NCBI GenBank assembly: GCA_024196135.1
Contig: JAMQCK010000442.1
Coordinates: forward strand, 1-22,868
Direction: 5' to 3'
Origin: Pleurotus ostreatus/Saccharomyces cerevisiae fusant
Taxonomy: Eukaryota > Opisthokonta
Length of the DNA: 22,868 bases
A program made the translations under genes and the position numbers. Positions 1 through 8,919 of this stretch are shown piece by piece (the stretch's first letter is position 1; each line of letters opens with the position of its first letter). The notes beneath the pieces are model-generated. The model was not told the DNA's origin and did no database searches. It saw nothing but the letters and a program-made list of their open reading frames with translations.

Positions 1-1
1 T

Positions 2-223
2 GACCGCTTGGTCAGTCGAGGCTCGTCGCTGGTCGGTAGGTGCCTGCTGGCACAGGGCGCCGCCGAGCTCTCGACATGCGTGAGGGTGCCGTCACCGATA
101 CTTCTCAGGGGTGAGCATTTGCCGTCCTCTCACGCTACATCACATGCTGATCTTATTGTCTCGCAGGGCATGTTCATCACCTTCGCGTCCTTCATTCCAC
201 ACCCCTCGAACGTCATGTTATGA
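2..223 (+). CDS. Possible 3' end of an upstream gene (partial, unrecognised)
   Basis: The frame is open from the left edge to a TGA at 221-223. Two donor-like sites (GTGAGG at 80, GTGAGC at 111) precede a good acceptor, TCTCGCAG, ending at 166. Splicing 80-166 (87 nt) keeps the frame and gives an end reading GMFITFASFIPHPSNVML. The 56-nt alternative from 111 changes frame. I recognise no family, and the stretch may be chance. The body of the gene, if real, lies left of the window. Confidence 0.2.
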   Translation, partial: DRLVSRGSSLVGRCLLAQGAAELSTCVRVPSPILLRGEHLPSSHATSHADLIVSQGMFITFASFIPHPSNVML

Positions 224-1936
224 GCAGTGAAGCGCTTTTAGTGAGGAGCCTCGCAGAGGGCTCAGCTCGTCGGCGTCATGACCGAACGGACATAGAATCG
301 AGCTGTGCTATCACCACGTTCGCACCTCAGGAAACCGAGGTCTTTGCGCTCAAGGTCCGTCCTCTCGTAATTCTCTCCCAAGGCAAGGAGCTTCATGACT
401 CAGTGCGCAGTGAGCAAGGCTCCGTAGCGCAAAACACGGGCATGCTGCCCTTGGCTCTGCCGGGAGACCGATTGAGGACGGAAATTCACGTTTATAGAGC
501 GAATAAAAATAGGAAAAATATACACAAGACTCCAGGGTCACCCTACCTATGCGCCTACAAGCGTACGCCAGCCGACTTGCGCAGATCTACGGTTGCATCT
601 TCGAAAGAGCTTGCGCATGGCGCCGCCGGTCGAAGAGCGCCCGGTCGTCAGCACCTATCTATGCAGCCTCCCGCTGAGGTACGCTCTCGCCTGTGGCGCG
701 GCAAGTGCGCTAACTTGACCCAAGCAGGGAGGCTGACTGCGCCTCTCCGCCGTCCCGCGCGAAGTGCCGAGCTGCGGCCCCAGGATGCGATTCGGACGGG
801 TTGGGTGGCCATGACGTCCGTCTTATCCCGCCATGTCTTCTCCGCAGCCTGACATGCGCCTACGACGCAAGACGCAGACGCTCATCGATGGATATATCCA
901 CGTCTAAATTACCTTCTGATCTCCAGAGATTTCGAGGTACGTATTCGTGCCATAAATCACCTACATAATATATCAATTCCGATCCCCTTTGATTTTATTT
1001 TGTGGCGCGAGGGTGCTCAATATTCCCTGTCGCCGCTCTGTCGTCGGCGCCAAGAGGTGGTTGCGACAGCCCGGGAAGTTATCCGTGGCTTGGTAGAAGT
1101 CGGAGGCGGAGGATGTCTGTCGCGAATGATACAACAGGAGGTAGATCATGACCACGTCGAGCAGCGCTGAACATCTTCCCGGGTTCCAGAAAGTAGGGTC
1201 GCTACACCTTCGCCCTCGTCCTACTTAGCCACCCTCGCAGCTCTTCAAGATGAACTTCCCGATCTTCATGTCAATAATGGGTCACTGTCACCCCTAGTAC
1301 GCCCTCGCCCATGGCAACTGCGCGCAAGTAGCTACCGTCGGCATCTTCGACCTCATCCGGCTGACGTCCCCACCAACTACTGACCCAGAAGCCCGTACTG
1401 CTCGGAGACGCTAGTCCACGAATCGACCGCGAGCCAGCTTGCCTCGAGCCCCGACCCGCGCCTACACTCTGGACTAGCGATTGTGGCAGCCTAAGAGCGC
1501 AAATCCTCTTCAGTTCGCAGCGTATTTCGGGTCCCAAGGTATTTCCTAGTGGAAAGTCTATCATCAGCAGAGCGTGCGAGCTAGGGACGACGTCTATCCT
1601 GTCCAGCCTAACACTGACATGAGAGCGCGTGGTGGAGGCTCGCTCGCGTCCATATATTCGGGTTGTATGAGCGTTAGAGTTGAACGATATATTCGGACTA
1701 GACCAGAGATGGAATAATTCAGTCGGATCTGCGTCGTCGGGATAGCATGGTGTTGACATGAGCATGTCACTGTGTAGCACACGACAAGCGGTATACGAAG
1801 CCTTCCCTATGGGGAATATCGTCCGAAGGCCATGAAGCGAAAGTCGCACCCGCGTCGCACCCTCTCATGGGATATCCTCAAATCCTTCCCTAGATGCCAC
1901 CACCCCCGTCCTTCTCCCCACACCCACATCGATCCC
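224..1936. other. Intergenic stretch, no convincing gene
   Basis: No reading frame here shows a recognisable domain or a coherent exon-intron series. The longest open frames (220-852 plus, 210 codons; 1271-1849 minus, 192 codons) overlap open frames in other phases, as expected by chance in GC-rich DNA. The minus frame ends close beyond the stop of the dienoyl-CoA reductase and could be a decayed gene, but nothing in it supports a call. The part nearest 1936 should hold the 3' untranslated region of that gene. Confidence 0.5.
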
Positions 1937-4261
1937 TCACATCCGCGCCTTGATCATCGACTGCACGCCCTCCGGGTCGAGCACCGAGGCCGGGTACGGC
2001 AGCTGCGTCGTGCGTAGGTGCTCGCTGCCGCCGTCGACGGGGAGGACCTGCCCCGTGATGAACGCGGCGGCGTCGGAGAAGAGGAAGACGGCGGCGTTCG
2101 CGATGTCGCGGAGGTCGCCCATGCGGCCGGCGGGCATGAGGTCGTCGACGCGGGTGGGGCGGTCGGGGCCCTGGGATGAGGTTAGTATGAGGTGGCAGGA
2201 TAGCAAGAGGGAAGGGATGAACAAATAAGATGGTAGAAAGAGAGGATATGCAAGACGCACCTTCGCCGACAACCTATCCATGCCCTCCGTGCCGGCGATG
2301 GGACCAGGGGCGATCACGTTCGAGCGCACGCCGTGAGGGCCCTCCTCGACGGCGAGCACGGCAGAGAGCGCGTCGACGCCAGCCTTCGCCGCAGAGACGT
2401 GCACTTGGTACGGTGTACCTACATGCAAGACGTTAGTCCGATTCTTATACCATATATCTCAGCAAAGATCGTGGTGCGATAGCAGGACGCCCCGCCACAA
2501 GACTCTCTATCCCGAAAAGAAAAGAAAACGACGCACCATTATAGTGCAGCGTCGCGCTCACGTGAATGTACGCGCCATGGGTCGCGCGTACGTGCGGGAG
2601 CGTCGCCTTGATGGTGTTGTACGTGCCGATCTATTCAGCGGATAAGACGGTTTAGCCACTCAGTAGCGGGATCAACAAGTGAACATGAAGGGGAATACAA
2701 ATGAACATGAAGGGGCAATGCAGATGAACTTGGAGCGGGAACGCGACTGAATTTGTAGCGAGAAGTGAACTGAACATGAGGTAGGATCATGACTGAATAT
2801 GAAGCGGGATAGAGAACAGGAGCGGCATCGGCAACTGAACATGGAACGGAATGTGCGGCCCGACACAGATGAACCAGCACGCGGTCCGCCGTGCGTGTAT
2901 CAAGACACGCGTGGAAGGGTTTATTGTATGCATGAGGTATGCTTGGCAGAGCAATAAATGAACGTGAAGAAATTGGAAGGCACGAAAAAAGGAAGGAGGA
3001 CAAAGAGTGTAGCGAAGACACGCACCGTATCGATCTCAATGACTGTGCGGAAGCCGTTCTCGGAGAGGCCTGAAATAGGTGCGAGGAAGTTGCCAGCGGC
3101 GCCTAATAGGGAGTCAGCATACGAGCATACGGTCACGATAGACAACATAGGATCGCCATGAAGGGAGGAGAGCATAGAATCATCATGAATGAAGTATAGA
3201 GTCCTAATAGACGACGAACAGCAAGGATAGGGTCGCTGCCAAGTAAGCGAGCCAGTATAGGAGATAAAGGAGATAGAATCAATGGGTGAATAGGGATGTG
3301 ATAGAGGAACTGAACAAGATCCATGCGTGTGGGCGTATACAAACGCTATGCGCGTGTAGTATACAACATAGCGCCATAAGCGCATGGGCGTATACAGATG
3401 CAATGGAAATGGAGATCTCGGAATGCGAGACCCTGAATGCGCGCAAGATAGACTTGCGCGACATCCTTGTAGCGACATCCCATTCAGGGAGCCCCACCCA
3501 TTCAGCTGCCGCGTGCCATTCAGCTCATTCAGGCAGCCTCAGCCCGATAGACGTAATGCGCCCTTCGGGCTTCACCCAGCGCGCGCCACCCGTCCTCGCG
3601 GCTTCCACCCCAAGCACCATCGCACCTCCCGCCAACCAAACCGACACAACAAAACCACAAAAAACTCGCCCACTCACCGCATATCACGAAGTCAATCCTC
3701 CCATACTTCTCAATCGTCTTCGCCACCGCGTCCCGCAGCGTTTCCGGCTTGCGCACGTCCGCCTGCGCGGCGAGGCAGTCCTGGCCGGTCGCGGCGGAGA
3801 GCTCCTTGGCAGTTTGTGTGAGGCGGTCGAGTCTGGGTAGGGTGAGTTAGTTGAGGTGCGGGAGTCGAGGTGCGGTTAGGACGATGCGAAGGGATGCAGA
3901 GAAACGGTAACTGAGGCGCACGTGGCGTTCTCGTCTGGTACGCCTGGCACGTGAATGTTCGACTTACTTTCGTCCAACGATGGTCGCCTTCGCGCCGTGT
4001 CGCATCTGGGGAGACCATCAGCTATACATCCCGCTCTTATACGACGTGGGGGACCCCGTCGACCGCGTACACGACAGGGGTATATATTGCAGAAAGCATG
4101 AATACACGGCGAAAGGCATGGATACTCACAATCGCCTCCGTCATCGCGCGGCATATGCCCGAGCCGCCGCCCGTGCAGAAGAGGACCTTGCCCTTGAAGA
4201 TATTCGGCTGGAACACATCGGTCGAGTTCGCGACCGGGGCGGCATAGGATTTGAGGGCCAT
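1937..4261 (-). CDS. SPS19: 2,4-dienoyl-CoA reductase (NADPH), peroxisomal type, SDR family
   Basis: This enzyme reduces 2,4-dienoyl-CoA to 3-enoyl-CoA with NADPH, so that unsaturated fatty acids with even-numbered double bonds can enter beta-oxidation. Seven exons, minus strand: 4261-4130, 4005-3968, 3832-3678, 3102-3026, 2630-2537, 2418-2261, 2170-1937, giving 295 aa, the usual length for the yeast Sps19/DECR2 group. Visible motifs: the Rossmann dinucleotide site TGGGSGI (residues 30-36), AAGNF (110-114), SATLHYNG (159-166), and Lys177 in SAAKAG, the conserved active-site lysine. In place of the classical YxxxK the family pattern PxQxHxxAAKAG is present. The C-terminus ARM fits the PTS1 pattern [SAC][KRH][LM], which suggests peroxisomal import. 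The start has no in-frame ATG before it in the open frame. Introns are 90-575 nt, far longer than in the neighbouring ABCC gene. The symbol follows the yeast orthologue and is an inference. Confidence 0.9.
2680..2869. repeat. Degenerate ~23-bp tandem repeat inside a dienoyl-CoA reductase intron
   Basis: Copies begin with TGAAcATGaagcggga-like sequence at 2680, 2702, 2725, 2748, 2771, 2794, 2836 and 2870. Spacings are 22, 23, 23, 23, 23, 42 and 34. The array fills about half of the 395-nt intron 2631-3025. It shows no coding potential consistent with the gene. Copies are well diverged, so the array is not recent. Confidence 0.85.
3147..3532. repeat. Several degenerate short-repeat families inside a 575-nt intron
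   Basis: The intron 3103-3677 of the dienoyl-CoA reductase carries three visible families. ATAGRRTC recurs at 3147, 3174, 3196, 3227 and 3273. A GCGTATACA-containing block recurs around 3333 and 3388, with a related TAGTATACA copy near 3357. CATTCAG occurs at 3481, 3499, 3517 and 3526, spaced 18, 18 and 9. They are diverged and noncoding in the sense of the host gene. Confidence 0.65.
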
Positions 4262-5072
4262 GGTGGTGGGTGAGTGCGCGTGTTAGGCTGGTTCGTGGAA
4301 AAATCTCGTCCCAGGTTCGGCTGGCGAGGCGTGGCGCGGTGTAGCGGTTCTCAGAGTAGAAAAGCAGTGTTAGCAATGTACGAAGACGACTCTCGTGAGG
4401 TATAGGATGAAGCAAGGGTCCTGAGATGGCAAGAGGCAAGGGGTGATGGAGTCTTATACCAGCGAGCTCGGACTCGGCAGTCGGTGACCACTCGGTCCGG
4501 ATCCTCGGCATTTGCCGGAAGCGTGACCAGAAGTTGAACTTCGTGGATTTCGACTCTGCGGAAGCGCGGATGGGTGGGGTTGCGGGGCGAAAGGTCCGCG
4601 CAAGCGAAGTCAGAGGTTGAAGTGTGATTTAACTATTTTGATTTTTGGTATGCTGGACTAACGAGGGTCTCTAGCGCCATCCCTATCGTCGTCAAGAGCA
4701 ATGCTACCGCAAACGTCTGCAGTAACTATAGGACATACTACGCGAAAGGATATAAAGCAAGAACTGACGAGAACTACCTTACCGTCTGTCGTGGAAGAGC
4801 CATGCGTCCATTGTCATTCGAGTCGCGTGCGTTTATCGTAGAGCGTCGCTCATCGTCACCTCTTTCGCCTCCGGAAATCCCGGAGACGATTCAGGTTGAA
4901 CCGAGGAATGTACTCGGATCAAATGGGCGAGAAGTTTGCTAGAGAGGACAGGCGTTGTCGTGCAAGCAGATCCGCCTCAAGTAGGCCGGTTGTTAGCTGG
5001 AAGATTTGCGGGAAACCACAGTGGTGGGGGACAACGTGAGCTAGACCAACTAGACGGCTGACCACGGACCGG

Positions 5073-5144
5073 GCGCGTCGATACGCCACGCGACCACGCT
5101 AGGCAGCGACGCGTCGATACGCTAGGGCCGACGCGTCGATGTCC
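5073..5144. repeat. Three copies of an ACGCGTCGATACGC-like unit
   Basis: RCGCGTCGATACGC occurs at 5073-5086 and 5109-5122, with a partial copy ACGCGTCGATGTCC at 5131-5144. Spacings are 36 and 22. The core contains the palindrome ACGCGT in two of the three copies. Confidence 0.7.
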
Positions 5145-5194
5145 TACGCGACCCGCGCGACATGGATGCGCGTCGGTGCTTCTCCCGTGAGCGT

Positions 5195-5424
5195 CGGAGT
5201 CCTGGAGGCGGGCTGTCGGGGTCGGGGTTCGGAAGGACTGCTGAGGTCGGGTTCCAAAAGAAATGCCAGAAGAAAGGGTCGAGTCGAACGAACCTCAAGA
5301 AGACCTGTCCAGCGAGGGCGAGGAATCGCAGGTCTTCCTCCGCGGATGACAGTACTTCTTGCGCGAGGCTCGGAGTACTGGAGGCGGGTGCTGAAGTCGA
5401 CCGTCGAAAAGAAATGCCAGAAGA
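5195..5424. repeat. Diverged direct duplication of about 150-180 bp
   Basis: CGGAGTcCTGGAGGCGGG at 5195-5212 returns at 5371-5388 with one mismatch, and AAAAGAAATGCCAGAAGA at 5256 returns at 5407. The two anchors are offset by 176 and 151, so one copy has gained or lost about 25 bp, the size of the small repeat units seen elsewhere here. Confidence 0.7.
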
Positions 5425-5896
5425 CGCGTTGGAAGTCCGCGACGGCCAACGTCTCGCGGGAGGGTGAAGATCATGCAGGTTCTGCGCGAGCGTCGGGCTG
5501 CAGAAATCGGACTGTTGGCTGCTGTGCTAGAAGGCGTCGCCAGAGGCGTACTCCAGCCCAAGCGAGCAAATTTCCTGCACTTGTCTTGACGTCGTGCGGC
5601 GCGATGCGCCTTCTGGGCCACTGTCGGTGCGGGAGCTGTCGAGGAAATCCGTGCGAGGAATCGTCGATCAGTCCAGCAGAAAGAACAAGTTCCGGAAAAT
5701 ACGATGCGGTCGTTCAACTGACGGTACGGAAGGAGCAACAGATGTGGTCCACGAGATCAGCGCGGTACGCGTCGTGGAACTAACGCAGCGCTTGGACGGG
5801 ATTCAGCGTTTAAGAGGCGGGAGGAATCCGCGAATGGCAATAATGTAGCCAAATCGCTCACGGTGATGCGCAGAACAAGTCGTGCGGCCCGCACTG

Positions 5897-5953
5897 GGAG
5901 GGTGGCGTATCATGAGGAGGGTGGCGTGTCATGAAGAGGGTGGCGTGCCATGG
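5897..5953. repeat. 19-bp tandem repeat, 3 copies
   Basis: Unit GGAGGGTGGCGTATCATGA at 5897-5915, 5916-5934 and 5935-5953, with three or fewer substitutions between neighbouring copies. Its core GGAGGGTGG is the reverse complement of the CCACCCTCC found in the 6143 repeat. Confidence 0.9.
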
Positions 5954-6010
5954 GCAAGAAGGCGTATTTCGCGCCGCCAGTCTTTTTTCCATATTTTGCA
6001 CTGCTGGCGC

Positions 6011-6070
6011 GTCCCGATATCCTGGTGTGGGTCCCAATATCCTGGCGCGGGTCCCAATATCCTGGCGCGG
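6011..6070. repeat. 20-bp tandem repeat, 3 copies
   Basis: Unit GTCCCAATATCCTGGCGCGG at 6011-6030, 6031-6050 and 6051-6070. The second and third copies are identical; the first differs at three positions. A partial unit flanks each side (CTGGCGC before, GTCCCA after). Confidence 0.95.
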
Positions 6071-6142
6071 GTCCCACAGCGCCTCGATGACTCCCTCCCG
6101 CCCGCAGTCGTCTGCAGGCGCGTCATCACCAGCTCGGGCGCC

Positions 6143-6186
6143 ACCCTCCTGCACTGCGACCATCACCCTCCTGCACTGCGATCATC
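6143..6186. repeat. 22-bp tandem duplication
   Basis: Two 22-bp copies (6143-6164 and 6165-6186) starting ACCCTCCTGCACTGCGA differ at one base. They continue into a further partial ACC. Confidence 0.85.
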
Positions 6187-6310
6187 ACCCGCCCGCGCCC
6201 GGCGTCCAGAGTACTGAGCGGGGAGCTCGCTCCAGCTGGCGCCGAGCGGGGGTTCGTGGTGACTGCAGGCTCGAGCCGTTGCACCCAAGGACTCCAGCTG
6301 CTATAGATTT

Positions 6311-6350
6311 GCGACGGAGACCTAGCCGTTGCGACGGAGACTTGGCCGTT
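6311..6350. repeat. 20-bp tandem duplication
   Basis: Unit GCGACGGAGACCTAGCCGTT at 6311-6330, repeated at 6331-6350 with two substitutions. Confidence 0.9.
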
Positions 6351-6419
6351 GCGCGTCTTGCTCCAGCTGATGAGGCAACCGCGACGGGAGCGGAGACCAA
6401 AGGGAGGAGTGGGTCGTCT

Positions 6420-6476
6420 GGGATGGAGGTGATCACTTGGGATGGAGGTGATCACTTGGGATGGAGGCGATCACGG
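6420..6476. repeat. 19-bp tandem repeat, 3 copies, each with a GTGATCAC-type palindrome
   Basis: Unit GGGATGGAGGTGATCACTT at 6420-6438 and 6439-6457 (identical), with a diverged third copy at 6458-6476. The palindrome GTGATCAC is intact in the first two copies and CGATCAC in the third. Confidence 0.9.
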
Positions 6477-6555
6477 GATAGCGGTTGAATTTTGTCTATA
6501 TCACGAGATATGGTCATTGAAGTTTGGACGTGTAGACTCCAATTCTGAGACTACT

Positions 6556-6680
6556 GCAGAGATTGGTCCTTTGTCCGTAGAGATCAGCCCTTTGTCGCGT
6601 ACGGGGAAATGCAAGAGATCACGAGACAAGCGTTGTAGTTACAGGGCAATAGTCGAAGTTACGGGGCATACATTGAAGTT
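6556..6680. repeat. Two adjacent short tandem duplications (22 bp and 20 bp)
   Basis: A 22-bp unit with core AGAGATYRGYCCTTTGTC at 6556-6577 and 6578-6599. A separate 20-bp unit, GAAGTTACGGGGCATACATT-like, at 6635-6654 and 6655-6674, with a partial third copy starting at 6675. Confidence 0.7.
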
Positions 6681-6814
6681 CGTGTAGGAGTACCATCAAG
6701 ACAATGAGCTTCATCGCGCGCGGCCGTGAGATGGGGGCACGAGCGACGTGTTGCGGGGGAGAAGGAGAATGTGTGCGAGTGGGGGAGCGGGACGTGTACG
6801 CGCTCCTAGAGTGG

Positions 6815-6858
6815 TGATACTCAGCGATAGCAGCCTGTGATACTCAGCGGTGCCAGCT
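6815..6858. repeat. 23-bp tandem duplication
   Basis: TGATACTCAGCGATAGCAGC begins at 6815 and recurs at 6838 as TGATACTCAGCGGTGCCAGC. Confidence 0.8.
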
Positions 6859-7018
6859 TGGCGATGGGAGGTGTGTCCAATGACGGAGGCGCAGCAGCGT
6901 GTGTGTCAGTGGTAGGGAACTCGAGCGTCCCCAGATTGACTAGCGCATGACGAGAGACCTCGGAGCCGCCCAACATGACGAGAGAGAAGACATGGGCATG
7001 CCGGCAGAGAGACACGGG

Positions 7019-7087
7019 TGTTGACACCCACGAGACGCAGTTGTTGGCGCCCACGAGACGCAGTTATTGACGCTCACAAGGCGGGAG
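7019..7087. repeat. 23-bp tandem repeat, 3 copies
   Basis: Copies at 7019-7041, 7042-7064 and 7065-7087 share GCCCACGAGACGCAGT in the centre; the third copy is the most diverged. Confidence 0.85.
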
Positions 7088-7150
7088 CATCGACCTCGCG
7101 CTATGGATGTGCTGATGTCCACGCGCTACGGGGATGCGCGAAGGAGAAGT

Positions 7151-7222
7151 TGGCCCCCACGCGCGATGAGAACCCTGGCCCCCATGCGCGATGAGAACGC
7201 TGGCGCCCACGCGCGTATGTCG
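7151..7222. repeat. 25-bp tandem repeat, nearly 3 copies
   Basis: Copies start with TGGCCCCCACGCGCGATGAG at 7151, 7176 and 7201. The third diverges after the GCGCG core. Confidence 0.9.
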
Positions 7223-7349
7223 AACCCGATGTGATGCCTCTGGTGGGCTCCGTGCCCCAAGGACACGACGCAGACTCGTGGCCGCCGTGTACCGACTCGC
7301 TGACAAAGAGTGAATGACGAGGACGAAGATGCCGGCGAGGGTGGCTGAT

Positions 7350-7440
7350 GAGGCTGATGTCGGGAGCTGACGAGGCTGACGAGGCCGTTGTCGGGAGCTG
7401 ACGAGGCCGTCGTCGGGATCTGACGAGGCTGACGGGGAGT
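7350..7440. repeat. 22-bp tandem repeat, about 4 copies with a 9-bp partial unit
   Basis: Copies containing GTCGGGAGCTGACGAGGC lie at 7350-7371, 7381-7402 and 7403-7424, with a partial copy after 7425. A 9-bp fragment GAGGCTGAC at 7372-7380 interrupts the register, as expected from unequal slippage. Confidence 0.85.
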
Positions 7441-8178
7441 ACCGGGGCGCGGGTCACGACCTACCCTCCCATAATCTGCGGAGAGGGCTGGCCGACAAGA
7501 CCGCGATCATCACGACCACGACCATCCAGTGCGGCCTGCGCCCGCGCAAGCGCACGGGCGTGTAGGACAGACGGAGAAGCCCCGCTCAAGGGAACACGAC
7601 GGGGGAGTCACACCCCGGCATTCATCAGGCGGCGTTGTTGGAGGATTTTGGTCGTTGATGCGCCGTCAAGAGCGCGAGAATAAAACGAGAGAATGGGCCG
7701 CGGGCTTGAGATCTTGAGGGCTTGGGAGGTGCAGAACGATCCGAGAAGGTGACTACGATAGACCAGAGAGGTTACAAGACGAGCCGAGAAGTACGGGAGC
7801 CCAGGACCATGAGAAGATATGTTTGCAACGAACTCGATAAGATGGGCAGTCAACGACCCGAGAAAATCCACCGAAAATCATCGAAAGGGGTCAGGAATCG
7901 GGAGCGAGTCCTCCTGCAGGATTAGGAGCTTGCCGCAGCGGCTGGAGCGAGCCGCGCCACCGCAGGTCGGTGAGCCGATGCCGATGCTCGATGGAGCCGA
8001 CGTCGAGGGTGGAGACCCGACATCGACGCACGAGGAGCTCCCGGTAGCGCGAGACGCGCCCCCCGTAGCGCCAAACACCCCTCGCGCGCCACCCGGGGCG
8101 CCTAGGACGATGATCGACGCGCCGTGAAGCGAGGACAGGGAGGGGGATCCGGCGCTGGAGCTGCCGAGCCAGACACAA

Positions 8179-8230
8179 GTGCTCGAGCGAGAAACAGGCG
8201 CACGAGCGGGAAACAGGTGCTCGGGCACCC
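8179..8230. repeat. 19-bp tandem repeat, 2-3 copies
   Basis: GTGCTCGAGCGAGAAACAG at 8179-8197, GCGCACGAGCGGGAAACAG at 8198-8216, then a decaying third copy from 8217. A related GGAAAACAGGTGC element follows near 8264-8280. Confidence 0.75.
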
Positions 8231-8919
8231 GGAAAACACCTGAGCTTCCGAGGCGAGCACCCCCGGAAAACAGGTGCCAGCGCGTCCGCTGCTCGTCGTC
8301 TCCACCGTGTTTCGAGAGCCGCCACAGCGACATTCTCGTGATGGACGAGTGACAGACATGCACGGTGATGGACCGGGATGCTGGAAGTTAATTTATTTTA
8401 GGTACGGGCCTTGTTTTCCAAGTCGATCAAAATTGCATTTGGTTCCGTGTGACCAAGTCGAAGTTTAATTCGTGCTTACGTGATCGCGGTTGAATTGAGG
8501 TGATGTCTCCGGGACGGTGGTCTGGTGATCGCCTTCGAGTGCTGGGCTGGGAGTTGGTCGGCGGACGTTCGCGATATTCTCGCCTGAGTGTATGTGCCGG
8601 GGACGGTGCTGGTGCTGCCGCCGCCGCGGGAGAGGGAAGAGACGACGAGGGGGTGATGGTCTGGTTTGTCTCCGTCGTGACGGTGCCTGTGTGCGGACAC
8701 ACCTGACCGCTTCCCCCACCCACGGTTCGCGAGATCTGGGCGGGCAGATGGCGAGCCGGGTCGCGCCCCGCGCCCGTTCTGGGACTGGCCCGGGCGCACG
8801 CCCGTACGTCAACATCGCCGCGCGCTGGGAAAGGAAACCGGCGACATCTGCGCGGCCACATACTTAGCTTCCTCCACCCGCGCGCTCTCCGTCTCCCACT
8901 TGCCTCCCCCCGCGAGCCT

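Larger units (their letters stand above)
4262..8919. other. 4.7-kb gene-free, minisatellite-rich intergenic region
   Basis: The region lies between two divergent gene starts (reductase minus, HMG-box plus). Open frames such as 5139-5783 plus and 7878-8363 minus run through tandem repeats or overlap other open frames, show no family motif and cannot be extended with plausible introns. The first few hundred bases should include the reductase promoter and the last few hundred the HMG-box promoter. The rest is dominated by short tandem duplications, listed separately. I see no transposase, reverse transcriptase, terminal inverted repeats or RNA gene. Confidence 0.6.

Noticed and set aside
220..852. 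210-codon plus-strand open frame
   Set aside because: No family motif, chance-like composition, an overlapping minus-strand open frame, and no good gene context.
1271..1849. 192-codon minus-strand frame as a gene downstream of the reductase
   Set aside because: No recognisable domain, overlaps another open frame, and no supporting splice signals; kept only as a remark in the intergenic entry.
5139..5783. 214-codon plus-strand open frame
   Set aside because: It runs across a diverged DNA duplication, and three other frames are open over the same stretch; Arg/Ser/Gly-rich composition reflects GC content.
5897..6476. Short repeats of 19-22 bp resembling a CRISPR array
   Set aside because: The copies abut directly without unique spacers, the arrays differ from each other in sequence, and the host is a fungus.
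4262..8919. A hidden transposon explaining the gene-free region
   Set aside because: No terminal inverted repeats, target-site duplications, long terminal repeats or transposase or reverse transcriptase motifs could be seen on either strand.
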